NCBI GenBank assembly: GCA_037157565.1
Contig: JAZHRO010000073.1
Span: 93,474,001-93,538,000 of the forward strand
Source of the DNA: Thalassia testudinum
Taxonomy: Eukaryota > Streptophyta > Magnoliopsida > Alismatales > Hydrocharitaceae
Length of the DNA: 64,000 bases
Direction of reading: 5' to 3'
The translations under genes were made by a program, and so were the position numbers. The notes beneath the pieces were generated by a model. It had not been told where the DNA came from and made no database searches. It saw only the letters and a program-made list of their open reading frames with translations. This document shows, piece after piece, positions 1 through 10,534 of this stretch; positions within the stretch are counted from its first letter, which is position 1; every line of letters starts with the position of its first letter.

Positions 1-586
1 CTAATGCATTCTCTTCATAAAATAATCTTATTCATGAATGCAATATGTATATATGCTATAAACAATTAACCTCTTATATTCGTACTTCATGAGATTCCCG
101 TATTGGGTTACATTCAGCTTGACCCTAAATTTAGAACAAGAGGTGAGCGGGTGAGTCGGAAGTGGCTGTTGCGGACGATTTCTAGCTCCAATGTGAGCAT
201 TGGAGGTGGAGTCCGTTGTTCTTTTATTTAAGGTCCTAAAGTACGTTTTACATGTAGCTTCGAGGTTTTCCTAAATGTTGGCATAACAATTTATCAGTTT
301 TGTTGTATCTACCCCCCCATGCCTAAGTTCTTGCATGTCCTTATGCATAAATATAAAAGAAAATAAGTACTGCGGGGGGAGAATGGGTAGAAATCACCTG
401 TAGTTGCTCCTGAAAGTATACATTCAGCATCGGCCAACCTATCAGTATGCAATATGTAGAAAGAAAATATGCTAATAGAAAAATATGCTATATATAAAAA
501 TGGTTATGTATAGATGATGGTGGAATGTGGGATAGATGCTATTTATATGTGCTGAGTTTAATGCCTCCAGCTAGGCGAGCATTCAA
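1..586 (-). other. 3' non-coding tail of element E
   Basis: This AT-rich stretch lies downstream of the integrase stop at 587-589. It contains no reading frame of note. It resembles the tails of elements A and B in layout (integrase end, then a G-run motif, then non-coding sequence). The terminal polypurine tract and 3' LTR are not inside the window. Confidence 0.6.
309..322 (-). promoter_or_regulatory. Internal polypurine-like motif of E
   Basis: On the minus strand this reads GGCATGGGGGGGTAGA, a G-run preceded by GGCAT. The same motif follows integrase in elements A, B and C, and a near copy forms the terminal polypurine tract next to their 3' LTRs. A role as a second plus-strand priming site is inferred, not shown. 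Confidence 0.4.
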
Positions 587-589
587 TCA

Positions 590-1745
590 CATGTCCTTAA
601 TAAGATGAACAATCTCGTCAGGTGGAGGAGGTTCCTGGGCCAAAAATGGCTTGAGGCACTGGCCATTTACCATAGATATATGCCCAGATTTTGGGTCTCT
701 GATCTGGACTGCCCCATTAGGATATGGCTGAATCACAACATACGGGCCAGTCCACTTGGACTTGAGCTTCCCTACGAACAGTTTCAGTCGTGAATCAAAC
801 AACCAGACTCACTAGTTAGGCGTGAATGCTTTCCTTAAGATGTGGTGGTCATGAAAGGCCTTAGTCTTGTCCTTGTATATAAATGCGTTCGCATAGGCCT
901 CCCGTCGGATCTCTTCTAATTTGCTGAGCTGGAGTTTTCGTTCTTGACCTCTTGCATCGAGGTCAAGGTTGCATTTTCACATCGCCCAAAAAATGCGGTG
1001 TTCCAGTTCTATAGGAAGGTGACAGGCCTTGCCATATACCATGCGATATGGTGAAATTCCGAGTGGGTCCTTGTATGCAGTCCAATATGCCTAGAGTGCA
1101 TCAACTAATTTGTTGGACCAGTCCTTCCTGTCTGGTCTAACCATCTTCTGGAGAACCAGCTTGATCTGACGGTTAGACACTTTAGCCTGCCCATTGGTCT
1201 GTGGGTGATACGGGGTGGCTATACGGTGATGTACCCCGTATTTCTTTAATAATGACATGAAATGGGCATGAATGAAGTGGCTTCCCATGTCGCTAATCAG
1301 AGCGCGGGGTATTCCGAATCTCGCGAAGATGTTCTGCCATACGAAAGAAATGACGGTCTTATGGTCAGCCCGTCTCGCCGGGATGGCCTCGACCCACTTC
1401 GAGACATAGTCAATGGACTCGAAGCCATGCGAGTTCGGAAAAAGGCCTATAAAATTGATGCCCCAGACATCGAACACTTCTATGACCATGATGGGCTGGA
1501 GTTGCATAATGTCTCTCCTGGTCATAGAACCGACTAGCATCGTTTGCAGTGTTGGGCGTATTCGTGTGTATCTCTGAAGATGGTTGTCCAGAAAAATCTC
1601 GATTGCAAAATTTTTGCAGTGGTTTTCCATCCCAAGAAATGACCACCACAAGCATCATTGTGGCAAAAAGATAACACACTGGGGATCTCAGAATCTAGGA
1701 TGCATCTTCGAATAATCTGGTCTGCTCCAATGCGGAAGAGCAGTG
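590..1745 (-). pseudogene. Element E integrase, broken, with two catalytic residues changed
   Basis: The normal role is to insert the cDNA into host DNA. The frame runs from the H2C2 zinc-binding part (about 1745-1530), through the catalytic core, to the C-terminal domain with the F-D-S-R-L-K-L-F block at 802-780. The usual W-G-I-D-F is W-G-I-N-F here, with Asn at 1454-1456. The second Asp is kept in I-S-D at 1289-1291. The catalytic Glu is Lys (Q-A-K-V-S) at 1181-1183. The 108-nt distance between the last two gives the normal DD35E spacing, so the alignment is sound. Both changes are G-to-A on the coding strand. Stop codons lie near 1090 and 815. It was almost certainly inactive after these changes. 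Confidence 0.85.
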
Positions 1746-1752
1746 GGTCATC

Positions 1753-2330
1753 CTAGAGGTAGTATTTGGCTTCTGCAGTGAATTTGAGTTTATGGTCCTT
1801 GGATAGATTCACAGCGATTTTGCCTGTGGCAAGGTAGTTCACGATATCCGCATACCAGGGGAACTCAACAGAATGAACTGCTAAAAGAGATTGATCCAGA
1901 AATTGCTTGTGGATATGCAGGGAGTAAGGAATGTGGTCTGGGTCCAATCTGGATAGGTGATCCGCCACAACATTCTGCTTTTTGGCTTTGTCGCGGATTT
2001 CAATATCAAATTCCTGCAATAGGAGGATCCATCTGATGAGCCATAATTTGGCATCCTTCTTTGCCAACAAATGCCGGAGGGCGAAGTGGTTAGTGAAAAT
2101 GATGACCTTGGACCCTCATAAGTATGATATAAATTTCTCCAACCCAAATGCTACTGCTAGCAGTTCCTTTTTAGTGACAGTGTAATTGCACTGAGCCTCA
2201 TTTAGCGTCTTGCTAGCATAATATATGACGAAGGGTTGTTTCTCCCAACGCTGGCCTAAAACAGCAGCGATGGCAAAATTAGATGTGTCACACATCATTT
2301 CGAAATCAAGCAACTAGTCGGGTGGTTAGA
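1753..2330 (-). pseudogene. Element E RNase H domain, broken
   Basis: Two overlapping pieces, 2313-2116 and 2070-1753, encode a Ty3-type RNase H. Visible motifs are M-C-D-T-S-N with the first Asp, K-K-E-L-L-A-V-A-F with the Glu, and I-R-D-K-A followed by N-V-V-A-D-H-L-S-R near 1960. The frame breaks around 2100, close to a stop in the Y-x-L-x-G segment. In the element it would remove the RNA strand during cDNA synthesis. It continues from RT and runs into integrase with no gap, as in the Athila gag-pol polyprotein. Confidence 0.8.
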
Positions 2331-3184
2331 GAATCGAGGAGTCGGAGACAGCGCTTCGTAAAGTCTCGAAGGCACTGAGACATGAGCTATTAAATTCAAA
2401 TGGGACATCAGCAACTAGGAGATTCGTCAAAGGCCGCGTAATTTTTAAGAAATAGCATATAAATCTCTGATAGAAGCCGATGTGACCCAAGAATGATCTG
2501 ATGTGCTTGATTGAGCTGGGTGGGGGTAAGTGGGAAATAATCTTGGATTTAGCTCGGTCGACCTCGAGTCCATTTCTGGAGATCCAGTGCCCTAGTACGA
2601 TGCCATCGCTCACCATGAAATGGCTTTTCTCCCAGGATAGTACTAGGTTCACCTCAATACACCATTTTAGGATCTTGGTGAGGTTTCATCTTCAAAAATG
2701 GAGAAGTCATCCATGAATACCTCCACATAGTCCCCAATCATGTCAGAGAAGATGGCCATCATATAACGCTGAAATGTCGCTGGTGCATTGCAGAGGCCAA
2801 AGGGCATCCACTTGAAAGTGAATGTTCCAAAGGGGCATGTGAATGTGGTCTTGTCTTGATCTTCCGGGCTAATCGCTACTTGATTATACTCGAAGTATCC
2901 ATCCAGAAAGTAGAAGAAACTGCATCCGACTAACCATTCCAAGATCTGATCAATGAAGGGCAAAGGAAAGTGATCCTTCTGGGTAGTCATGTTCAGTTTC
3001 CTATAGTCGATGTAGACCCGCCAAGATGTCACAGTGTGGGTCGGGATGGATTCGCCCTTATCATTTTTCATAACGGTGAGTCCTGCTTTCTTGGGCACTA
3101 TCTGGATCGGACTCACCCACTGGCTATCTGAGATTGGGTATACAATACCTGCATCTAGCCATTTGATGATCTCCTTCTTAACAA
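2326..3184 (-). pseudogene. Element E reverse transcriptase, palm and thumb part
   Basis: The frame enters from the C insertion with K-K-E-I-I-K-W-L-D-A-G and continues through [29 protein letters not shown] and the catalytic F-M-D-D at 2706-2717. After F-S-I-F at about 2700 a small deletion and frameshift remove roughly 11 residues, and the thumb resumes in another frame (2652-2326) with [10 protein letters not shown] and G-H-I-G-F-Y. The missing N-terminal part lies at 17572-17842, on the other side of element C. It is a reverse transcriptase by clear family motifs and is non-functional. Confidence 0.87.
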
Positions 3185-3801
3185 GCTATGGTCGAGCCCA
3201 GATAGGTTGTGTTAATATCATGATTTTATCATTGTAATGAGTATAGTGGTTAACCTAAATCGAGCCTAACCATCTCTTTACAAAATTTTTAACTTGGCCT
3301 ACTTGATTTTATCCTGGTCACTTTTAGGCCCAGGGTCAAAATCAGGGAAGTGGGATTAGAAGAAGTTTCTATGCCTTTCCTACAACGAATCTCTTCCGTT
3401 CACTTATTATGTTTTTGGTGTTTTTCTATTTAAGATTTTTTTTCTGATAATTTTTGTCCTTGAGGTACATCCTGAAAATCAGGTTCTTGGCTTTGAGCCA
3501 AATTAGGATTCCAAAACTTGTCTTGCTATTCTCAAGACTGAGTACCTGCAAGTCAAGGATTATCTTTTCTCTTTTATATATTTTTTTATCTTTTTAATTG
3601 TAGAAAAGAGAAATAGAAATAAGACCAATATAGTATATATATATGTATATATTATATATGTATATAGGGGTGGGGGTGGAGGTGGAAATGGCGTGTAACA
3701 CGGTGTCGAGTTGATCGTCGTCTAGGAAGGCGCAACCAACAGGACGAAGTGCTGCGTGGAGTGTAGGATGGATGGGTGGAAGGTGTGTATGTAAACGCTT
3801 T

Positions 3802-3864
3802 CCATACGCGTGTATCGGGGAATATCAGCAACAAGTGCAAATATTCCCGCGATACAACGTATGG
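3802..3864. repeat. Imperfect inverted repeat in C LTR
   Basis: Arms 3802-3825 and 3841-3864 pair over 24 bp with a few mismatches around a 15-nt loop; the right arm begins ATATTCCCGCGATAC. The partner LTR carries the same structure at 16594-16656. Confidence 0.75.
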
Positions 3865-3879
3865 TAGGTGATATGAAAA

Positions 3880-4080
3880 TGTATGTATATATGTATATAT
3901 GTAAATATATATCTATATGTATATATATATATGGTTATAATTAAATAGGTATATGTGTACTTGTATATGTATATATATATTGGTATGTAAATATATGTAT
4001 AGATAGATGTATGTTTATGTATATATATATTTATAATTGTATATATATGTATGTATATATAACTATGTATATAGATATAG

Positions 4081-4121
<41 letters not shown>

Positions 4122-4151
4122 GTAATATATGTATATAGTTATATATATGTG

Positions 4152-4193
<42 letters not shown>

Positions 4194-4475
4194 TATAAGT
4201 ATCTACGTATATAGATATATGTAGATAGATATACATATATATGTATATGTGTATTTATAGTTATAGATATATGTATATATGTATGTATGTTTGCATATAT
4301 ATATGTATAAATATATGTGTATATATATGTATGTATGTATATATATTTGTATATATATACTTATACTTAGTTATATAGGTACTAATATAGGTATAGATAT
4401 ATGTATATATATATATATGTATGTAAATATATATAGATATAAATATATATATGTATATATATATATAAGTATATA
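3880..4475. repeat. TA/TATG-rich microsatellite tract in C LTR
   Basis: About 600 bp of interspersed TATATATG, TATA and TATAGA repeats. A matching tract occurs at 16670-17245 in the other LTR, so it belonged to the LTR before insertion. Apparent reading frames here are low-complexity Tyr/Ile runs and not genes. Confidence 0.9.
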
Positions 4476-5313
4476 GTAGTGTATAAGTGAGAGTGTGTGT
4501 GTGCGAGAGTGTGAGTGTGTGTGTGTATGTGTCTGCAGAGAGAGTGAGAGAGTGCTGTGAGAGAGAGAGAGAGGGAGATCGTCTGCTGAGGAAGAAGGCG
4601 CGGGCGAGTTAAGTCGTCCGCATGCAGCTGCCGTCGTTTGATGCCACGCGCAGGCACAGGCGCGTAGGCGCACGAAGACGCGTGCGCACGTAGGAGGGAA
4701 TGAGCGCGAGGGAGGGAGGACCGCAGTGCACCGTGCTGCGCGAAGAGGTGGGTGAAGATGTGGGTGCAGAAGCGGGCGAAGACGCGGGCGTAGACGGGTG
4801 CGGGCGCTGGCGTACACGGGAGCGAGCACATGCGGACGGGTTGGCGCTGGTAGCAGCTCGGAGAGAGAGCACTTGGTGACAGGATAAGTGAGAAACTTAC
4901 CGGTCACCGCATTGTAGGCACAGTGTTCCGTTGAAACGTGTGAACAGTGGCTACAGTGCGCGCTCGGCTCGCGTGACCGCCTGCTTGCGGTTCTGTGTGT
5001 GCCGGCGCCGCTGAGTGAGCTTACGCGCGCGCGGAAGGACTGCGCCGGTTGCTGGCGTGCGCGGTGGAGCTTCTCGACAGGGCGCGCGGAGAGGGGACGA
5101 GGGTAACCTGCTGGCACGAGCAGAGAGACCTGCGTCGGCTGCTAGCGTGCGCGGTGGCCTGCGTGCGGGCGAGAGGTGGCCAGCGCCTTGCTGCAGTAGA
5201 GGTTAAGCTTCAAAGCTTGACTCTGTGGCAATGGTGGAAATGTCTTGGAAAGACAAAACAGAGAAGAGAACCACCACGCCCACCAGCTCTTTGATGAGCT
5301 GGGCGGTGGTGGG

Positions 5314-5345
5314 ACTCACAGTGGTGGTTGTGCACCACTGTGAGT
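5314..5345. repeat. Perfect 13-bp hairpin
   Basis: ACTCACAGTGGTG at 5314-5326 and its exact reverse complement at 5333-5345 flank a 6-nt loop. A shorter stem (CCAGCTC/GAGCTGG) sits just upstream at 5283-5302. Confidence 0.8.
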
Positions 5346-5872
5346 TGCTCTTGCCCGCAGCGTGGCTCTTCAAGGAGAAGAGAGGCTACGTATGGAGGGG
5401 AGAGGGGAGGAGATGGCCTGGAAGGGAAGAAGGTGCTGTGATAACACCACACAAGGGGGTAGTAATTAGGTTGAATATGGCCCATCTTTAGAATAAAAGG
5501 CACAACATAAGTAGAATAGCAGCATTGCAAGCATCAAGTACCAAGATTGCTTATAAACTGTATTAATGGCCATTTGTGTAAAGCATTTGTCAAAGCAGGT
5601 CTCAGATGAGCAATTAGACCACACGGATGGATTCAGAACGACGAACGGAGTCCAACGGACTCAAGATCAGCCAAATCCGACATCTGGAGCTCCCACAATG
5701 GGCCTAAGAAGTTCTGACCGTTGATCTGGAGATCAACGGCCTAGAGAGTGCCACGTCGCCCCGCCCCCACCGCTCGCACACCCTAAAGCCGGCCAAAGAC
5801 GAATCTCGGCCGTTGATCTTCGATCGAACGACCGAGATCTGCGCGCTCGCCCGCGGTCGTCGCGACAAAGCG

Positions 5873-5935
5873 CGGCCGTGGCGCAACGGTTAGCGTGCAC
5901 GCCCGCATCACCGCGATGCGCGTTCGAGCGCGAGG
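5873..5935 (+). other. tRNA-like pol III box pair (possible SINE head)
   Basis: TGGCGCAACGGTTAGCG at 5879-5895 fits the A-box form of tRNA-derived promoters. GCGTTCGAGCG at 5920-5930 has the GTTCGA core of a B box about 40 bp downstream, as in tRNA genes. The flanks do not fold into an obvious acceptor stem, so I do not call a tRNA gene. Confidence 0.4.
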
Positions 5936-6298
5936 AGCGGGATTTGAAGGCGGGCGAAGGGCGCGAAAAAATTTGGCCGCCCGATCAGCAGCAGGCAGCC
6001 ACGATCTCGCCACGCGACGCGGCCGCAGCGCACGAGCGCCCACGCGCGCGCGCACGCCGGGCGGAAACGTGCGCGCACACGCGCGCCCAAGGCGCGATCT
6101 TAGCGCGGGCGCAGAAGGCTCTCAGCCGTCCGATCTTTGATTGGACGGCTCTCGTTCAGCGGCCACGGATCGCGCGAAGAGGAAGACCGGGGCGGGCGGC
6201 TGACCGGCGGCGAGAGGGCTACACTGACGCTTTTGGAAGCGATTTTAGCGATGCTCTGGATGTCGCTAAAGCCCCTTCTTCTTTTAGGAAGCCCTTAA

Positions 6299-6308
6299 CT
6301 CTATTTAA
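6299..6308 (+). promoter_or_regulatory. TATA-like box, plus strand
   Basis: CTATTTAAAC is followed by a pyrimidine-rich stretch and later AT-rich sequence. It points opposite to element C, which suggests that this segment is foreign to the element. Weak on its own. Confidence 0.3.
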
Positions 6309-7248
6309 ACCCCCTCCTACCACCATTCAAGATATACTCTCCCACTTGCAACTACTCCACTCCTCTCCTAGCTAGCTTTAGGCACTCTTGTAATCGCCGG
6401 AGACGACGAGCTGCCAACGGAGCCTCCTCCACCGCCGTGGCTGCCTCGTCGCTCTCCACTCTCTCTAGCTCTCTCTCTCTCTTTTAAGCTTTCATTTACT
6501 CTTGTTAAAGCATGTATTTAATGTTGTAAGCTATGAACTATGAATGCATGTTTAATGAAATTATTTTCCGTTCAATCGCCATTTTAATTTCTGTTCAAAG
6601 TGCATGATCAAAACCAAGAGCTTTCTAACCCTAAACTCTCTCTCTATCTCTCGCTTTTCAAAATCGTCTCTTTCGCAAGCAAAACTCCGCCTTTTTCGTG
6701 ACAACAAGTGGTAAACAAAATCCGATTTCCACGCCTCCCTGAGACTGACACTCGGACTCACCTCCGTTTACTTCTTTTAAAATCGACGTATCAAGTGCGA
6801 CTATAACGACACCTCTTAACACACACACTATGGCACGTCATGCTGTCTGTGTTGGGTGGACCAGGCTCCCTTGCAAAGAAGCTAGCTGTGCCTTTTTAAA
6901 GAAGAAAGAGGCATGCACAACCATGCCCTAGCTGTGCATGGCTCTGCATGGCTGGCAGGGAGTGCTTGCTGCAGAGAATGACGCGAGGAAGGTCCGGCCA
7001 TGCCATGCAGCCGCAGAGAAGAAAGTCAAATAAAAATAAAAATAAAAATAAAGATGGTGAATTTGCGAGGCAGCACTTAAGGAATATGTTAATTTCAAGG
7101 CCATTTTATTCACTCACCTCTCCTCTCAAATAAATGCATGCATGCGTCTATTCTTACAAATGTGACTATGGCTACCTAATATACACAAACAATGCTTGGA
7201 AATAGCACAAGATGGCACAATTATTGGTGTATTTTTGCTGTGCAATCA

Positions 7249-7262
7249 TACCTCCATGACTA
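7249..7262 (-). promoter_or_regulatory. Terminal polypurine tract of element C
   Basis: The minus strand reads AGTCATGGAGGTA directly before the LTR start TGATTGC. It corresponds to the CATGGGGGTA tract of elements A and B at the same place. It would prime plus-strand synthesis. Confidence 0.7.
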
Positions 7263-8597
7263 TCTTTTATTAGTCCCTAGCAAAACATTTTTTTGTATTG
7301 CATTTAGAAATAATCTTAAGCTGAAGATTTTCATCTAAGGAGACATTGGTGTGTTTATTTGTTGGATATTGTGAGAACCAATTGTAGAGAAGACTACCAG
7401 TACTTTAAGTCTTATATGACATAGATCATCTCTCGACTAACCAGGTCTCTTGATATTTAAACCTTAAGTATGATTTCCAGGACCCAGGAGGTTTTCACCG
7501 TACTCAAGAGCTCAAGAGATTATGGCTTGTGCATAGTGAAGGATCAAGATTGACCAGATGAACATTAAGACTCAAGCCCAGGGTTTCATGAATTTTTAAG
7601 TACAGGTTGGTCCCAGTTTCAGCTTGTGTCTTCGGATTGACCCTTAAAAAGATGACGGAAAACTCAACTCCCATTTTCTGACATTTGTGGCTCAAAGAAA
7701 ACACGGTATTTGCCCTGAAGAACTTTTTTGTAGGAAGATTTTACAGACATTTGTGAGATATACTGACTTATTTGCATCTTCTCTTTTTTTTTTTTGAAAC
7801 ACGTGTCGGTATATCTCTTACAACATTATTTGGAGGAGCACACTTTTCTTTTTGGTGGGAGAGTTCCTTTTTGGTGGAAAGAGTCTCTCCTAAACACAAG
7901 ACTAAAGCCTTGGATAAAAAGTCTACCTGTGCGCACAGGTAAGGACTCCACCTTCCTTAATGAACACTAGGGTATCTTATGTTCACCTGGTATTTCTTGA
8001 TATGTGTAGTGTGAACCAAGATTACTTAGGCTCTCGAGTAGAAGCAAACCAACGGATCCTGTACTGGTGTCTCAGGTACAAGAATACATCCTTAGTTCAG
8101 AGAGATTCAGATCTATCTTGTCATTGCTTAAGTGAATTAAGCCGAGCCTGAGCGAATCAAGCTTCTATGGCCTGAAAAGTCTTCAAAACAGTGGTTGAAT
8201 ATCCATAAACACTTATTGTATTTTTGTTTCAGCCTTCAGATCATTACTAAACACCTTTTTTTTTTTTTTACAAATTTATAGATAGGTGGAAACTGCATGA
8301 TGTCCTAAAATACCCAGATCCTATGGATGCCTATCCACCCCCCCATGCCAAACGATGCTCTGTCCTCATATGCATGCAGGGAAGGGTAGAGGAAGGACGA
8401 AAGATCGGGTAACGAGAGCTGAGGTGCAGGGTATACAGCAAGGTGGTAGGGTGGGTGGTGGTGGGTGGTGAAGTGAAAAGTGAAGTGAACGTGACAGTGG
8501 AGTGAAAAGTGATGGTGGATCGGTGAGTGTTGTTGGGGTGCCACCCCACGAGCGCAGAATTTAACGTCCCCAGCTGGACTCAGAATGAGGCACAAAA
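7263..8597 (-). other. 3' non-coding tail of element C
   Basis: There is no env-like frame between integrase and the LTR. It holds an internal polypurine-like motif at 8335-8349 (GGCATGGGGGGG on the minus strand) and, at about 8455-8510, GGGTGGTG and GTGAAGTGAAAAGTG short repeats. The tandem CCATGGGYGG boxes found in the A and B tails were not seen here. Confidence 0.65.
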
Positions 8598-9688
8598 TTA
8601 ATTACCCTCCTGCAGGGCAATAGTTTCTCTAATGGGGGTAGGTTCATGAGTAAGATAGGGTTTCAAACGCTGCCCGTTGACCGTAAATTTATGCCCAGAT
8701 TTGGGATCTTCAATCTCAACGGCCCCATTGGGAAATGGTCTCGAGACCAGGAAAGGACCAGTCCATTTGGACTTTAGTTTCCCAGGAAAGAATTTGAGCC
8801 AGGCATTGTAGAGCCAAACTTGCTGAGATGGCTCGAATTCCTTCCGCCGAATATGGCTGTCGTGAAAAACCTTAGTGCGTTGCTTGAAAGTTAAGGCAGA
8901 ATCATAGGCTTCACGACGGAGCTCTTCCAGCTCCTGGAGTTGGAGTTTCCTTTCTTGACCACGCAGGTTTGGGTCGAGGTTACATTGGTGAATGGCCCAA
9001 TATGTGCGCTGTTCCAACTCCACGGGTAAATGACAAGGCTTCCCGTAAATGATTCTATAAGGAGACATACCAAGGGGAGCCTTGAATGCGGTCCGATACG
9101 CCCAAAGTGCGTCAATCAGCTTGTCTGACCAATCCTTACGGTCAGGCCGAATCGTTTTCTGGAGAATTTGCTTGATTTGTCGGTTTGACAACTCTGCCTG
9201 GCTGTTTGTTTAAGGATGATACGGAGATGCTATATGATGGTGGACTTCGTATTTCCTCAAAAGTGCCCGAAAAGAAGCATGGGTAAGAGGATGATAGCTA
9301 GAGGGATCCCAAAGCACGCAAAGATGTGGTCTTTGACAAATCAAGTGGATATAGCATGGTCAGCACGGTGCGTGGGAATAGCCTCGATCCATTTCGAAAC
9401 ATAATCCGTAGCCACGAGAATGAATTCGAAGCTGTTGGAAGGAGGAAAGGGACCCATGAAATCAATTCCCCAAATGTCGAAGATTTCCGCAGCTAGGATG
9501 GGTTGTAAGGGCATCATGTCACGACGTGACATTGACCCTAACAACTGGCACCTAGTGCAATGTTTGGCATAATTGTGTGCATCCTGGTGAAGGGAGGGCG
9601 AAAAGAAACCGCACTGCAACACCTTGGCTGCAGTTTTCCTCCCAGAGAAATGGCCTTTGCAGGCCTGATCGTGGTAGAAGGATAGCAC
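8598..9688 (-). pseudogene. Element C integrase, broken
   Basis: The N-terminal zinc-binding part begins near 9688 (F-Y-H-D-Q-A-C-K-G-H-F-S-G and later H-C-T-R-C). The first catalytic Asp is in [10 protein letters not shown] at 9461-9463. Near 9290 the frame shifts and the segment that should hold I-S-D-G-G-T-H-F is missing about 18 nt, so the second Asp is lost. The Glu survives in Q-A-E-L-S at 9192-9194. The C-terminal half, 9191-8598, is open and ends after H-E-P-T-P. A stop also lies at about 9210. The protein would be inactive. Confidence 0.85.
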
Positions 9689-9697
9689 ATTGGGGAA

Positions 9698-10534
9698 TTA
9701 GCTGTTAGGAATACAGCGACGGATGATTTGATCAGCACCTATTCGAAAAAGAAGTGGATTATCCCAGAAATAATACTTTGCTTCTGCCATGAGATGCTCG
9801 CACTGGTTTTTAGGCCAGCCACGTGGAAGGGATCTAGAAGCAAAGTAATTGGCAATGTCGGCATACCACAGTCCACTTGCCACATTAATTGCCAATAGGT
9901 GCTCATCAGGAAAAATCTCATTAATCGGCAGAGTAAGTCCAATATGGTCAGGGTCCAGTTTGGAAAGATGATCAGCCACAACATTCTGGGCTCCGGCCTT
10001 ATCGCGAATCTCAATGTCAAATTCTTGGAGCAGAAGGATCCAACGAATCAGTCTGGGCTTGGCATCCTTCTTGTGCATGAGATGGCGAATGGCTGCGTGA
10101 TCAGCGAAAACAATAGCATGTGAGCCTAGAAGGTAAGAGTGGAATTTCTCCAGACCAAAGACGACCGCCAGTAGTTCTTTCCCAGTGGTAGTATAATTAC
10201 GCTGGGCCTCGTCCAATGTCTTGCTGGCGTAGTACACCACGAAGGGGTGTCTATTGCATCTTTGTCCTAGGATGGCTCCGACTGCAAGGTCGGAAGCGTC
10301 ACACATGAGTTCAAAGTCGAGGGACCAATCAGGTGGCTGGAGAACAGGGGCCTTGGTGACAGCATTACGCAGCTGCGTGAATGCTCGTATGCAGTCAGGG
10401 CCCATATCGAAGGGTACGTCGGTCGATAGGAGATGAGTTAAAGGTCGAGAAATCTTGGAGAAATCTTTGATGAATCTCCTATAGAAACCGACGTGTCCCA
10501 GGATGGAGCGGATTTGTTTGACAGAGCCAGGCAC
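9698..10534 (-). CDS. Element C RT thumb, RNase H and linker (open segment of a broken pol)
   Basis: An uninterrupted 278-residue frame. It starts in the RT thumb ([15 protein letters not shown]), continues through RNase H with [17 protein letters not shown] and [10 protein letters not shown], and reaches [16 protein letters not shown]. It ends just before the integrase zinc finger with G-A-D-Q-I-I-R-R-C. The first Met here is internal to the polyprotein and not a true start. It is joined upstream to RT only through a frameshift near 10620. Confidence 0.85.
   Translation of the reverse strand: MPGSVKQIRSILGHVGFYRRFIKDFSKISRPLTHLLSTDVPFDMGPDCIRAFTQLRNAVTKAPVLQPPDWSLDFELMCDASDLAVGAILGQRCNRHPFVVYYASKTLDEAQRNYTTTGKELLAVVFGLEKFHSYLLGSHAIVFADHAAIRHLMHKKDAKPRLIRWILLLQEFDIEIRDKAGAQNVVADHLSKLDPDHIGLTLPINEIFPDEHLLAINVASGLWYADIANYFASRSLPRGWPKNQCEHLMAEAKYYFWDNPLLFRIGADQIIRRCIPNS

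Larger units (their letters stand above)
4573..6991. other. 2.4-kb segment present only in the left C LTR
   Basis: This segment separates two blocks that are adjacent in the right LTR (junction at about 17313). The first third is GC-rich and holds only shadow frames. It contains a perfect hairpin (5314-5345), a tRNA-like A/B box pair (5873-5935), a TATA-like CTATTTAAAC near 6299, and near 6690-6712 a ...GTGACA end followed by ACAAGTGGTAAACA, which resembles the end of a plus-strand LTR and a decayed primer site. It may be ancestral LTR sequence lost from the right copy, or later foreign insertion. No clear target duplication bounds it. Confidence 0.6.
3185..7248 (-). repeat. 3' LTR of element C, 4.06 kb long form
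   Basis: Positions 3185-4572 match 15994-17313 of the other LTR apart from small changes and microsatellite length. Positions 6992-7248 match 17314-17570. Between them sits 2.4 kb absent from the partner LTR. On the minus strand the LTR starts TGATTGCACAGC. Confidence 0.87.

Noticed and set aside
4011..4476. Tyr/Ile-rich reading frames
   Set aside because: They are translations of TATATATG microsatellites and occur in several frames on both strands.
4371..5117. 248-residue frame on the minus strand
   Set aside because: It runs from GC-rich sequence into the TA microsatellite, has Arg/Ser/His bias and no domain, and the segment is missing from the partner LTR.
5873..5935. Functional tRNA gene
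   Set aside because: The boxes are present but no acceptor stem or clear anticodon arm could be built.
5878..6375. 165-residue frame in GC-rich LTR sequence
   Set aside because: Arg/Ala composition with overlapping frames on both strands points to base composition, not coding.
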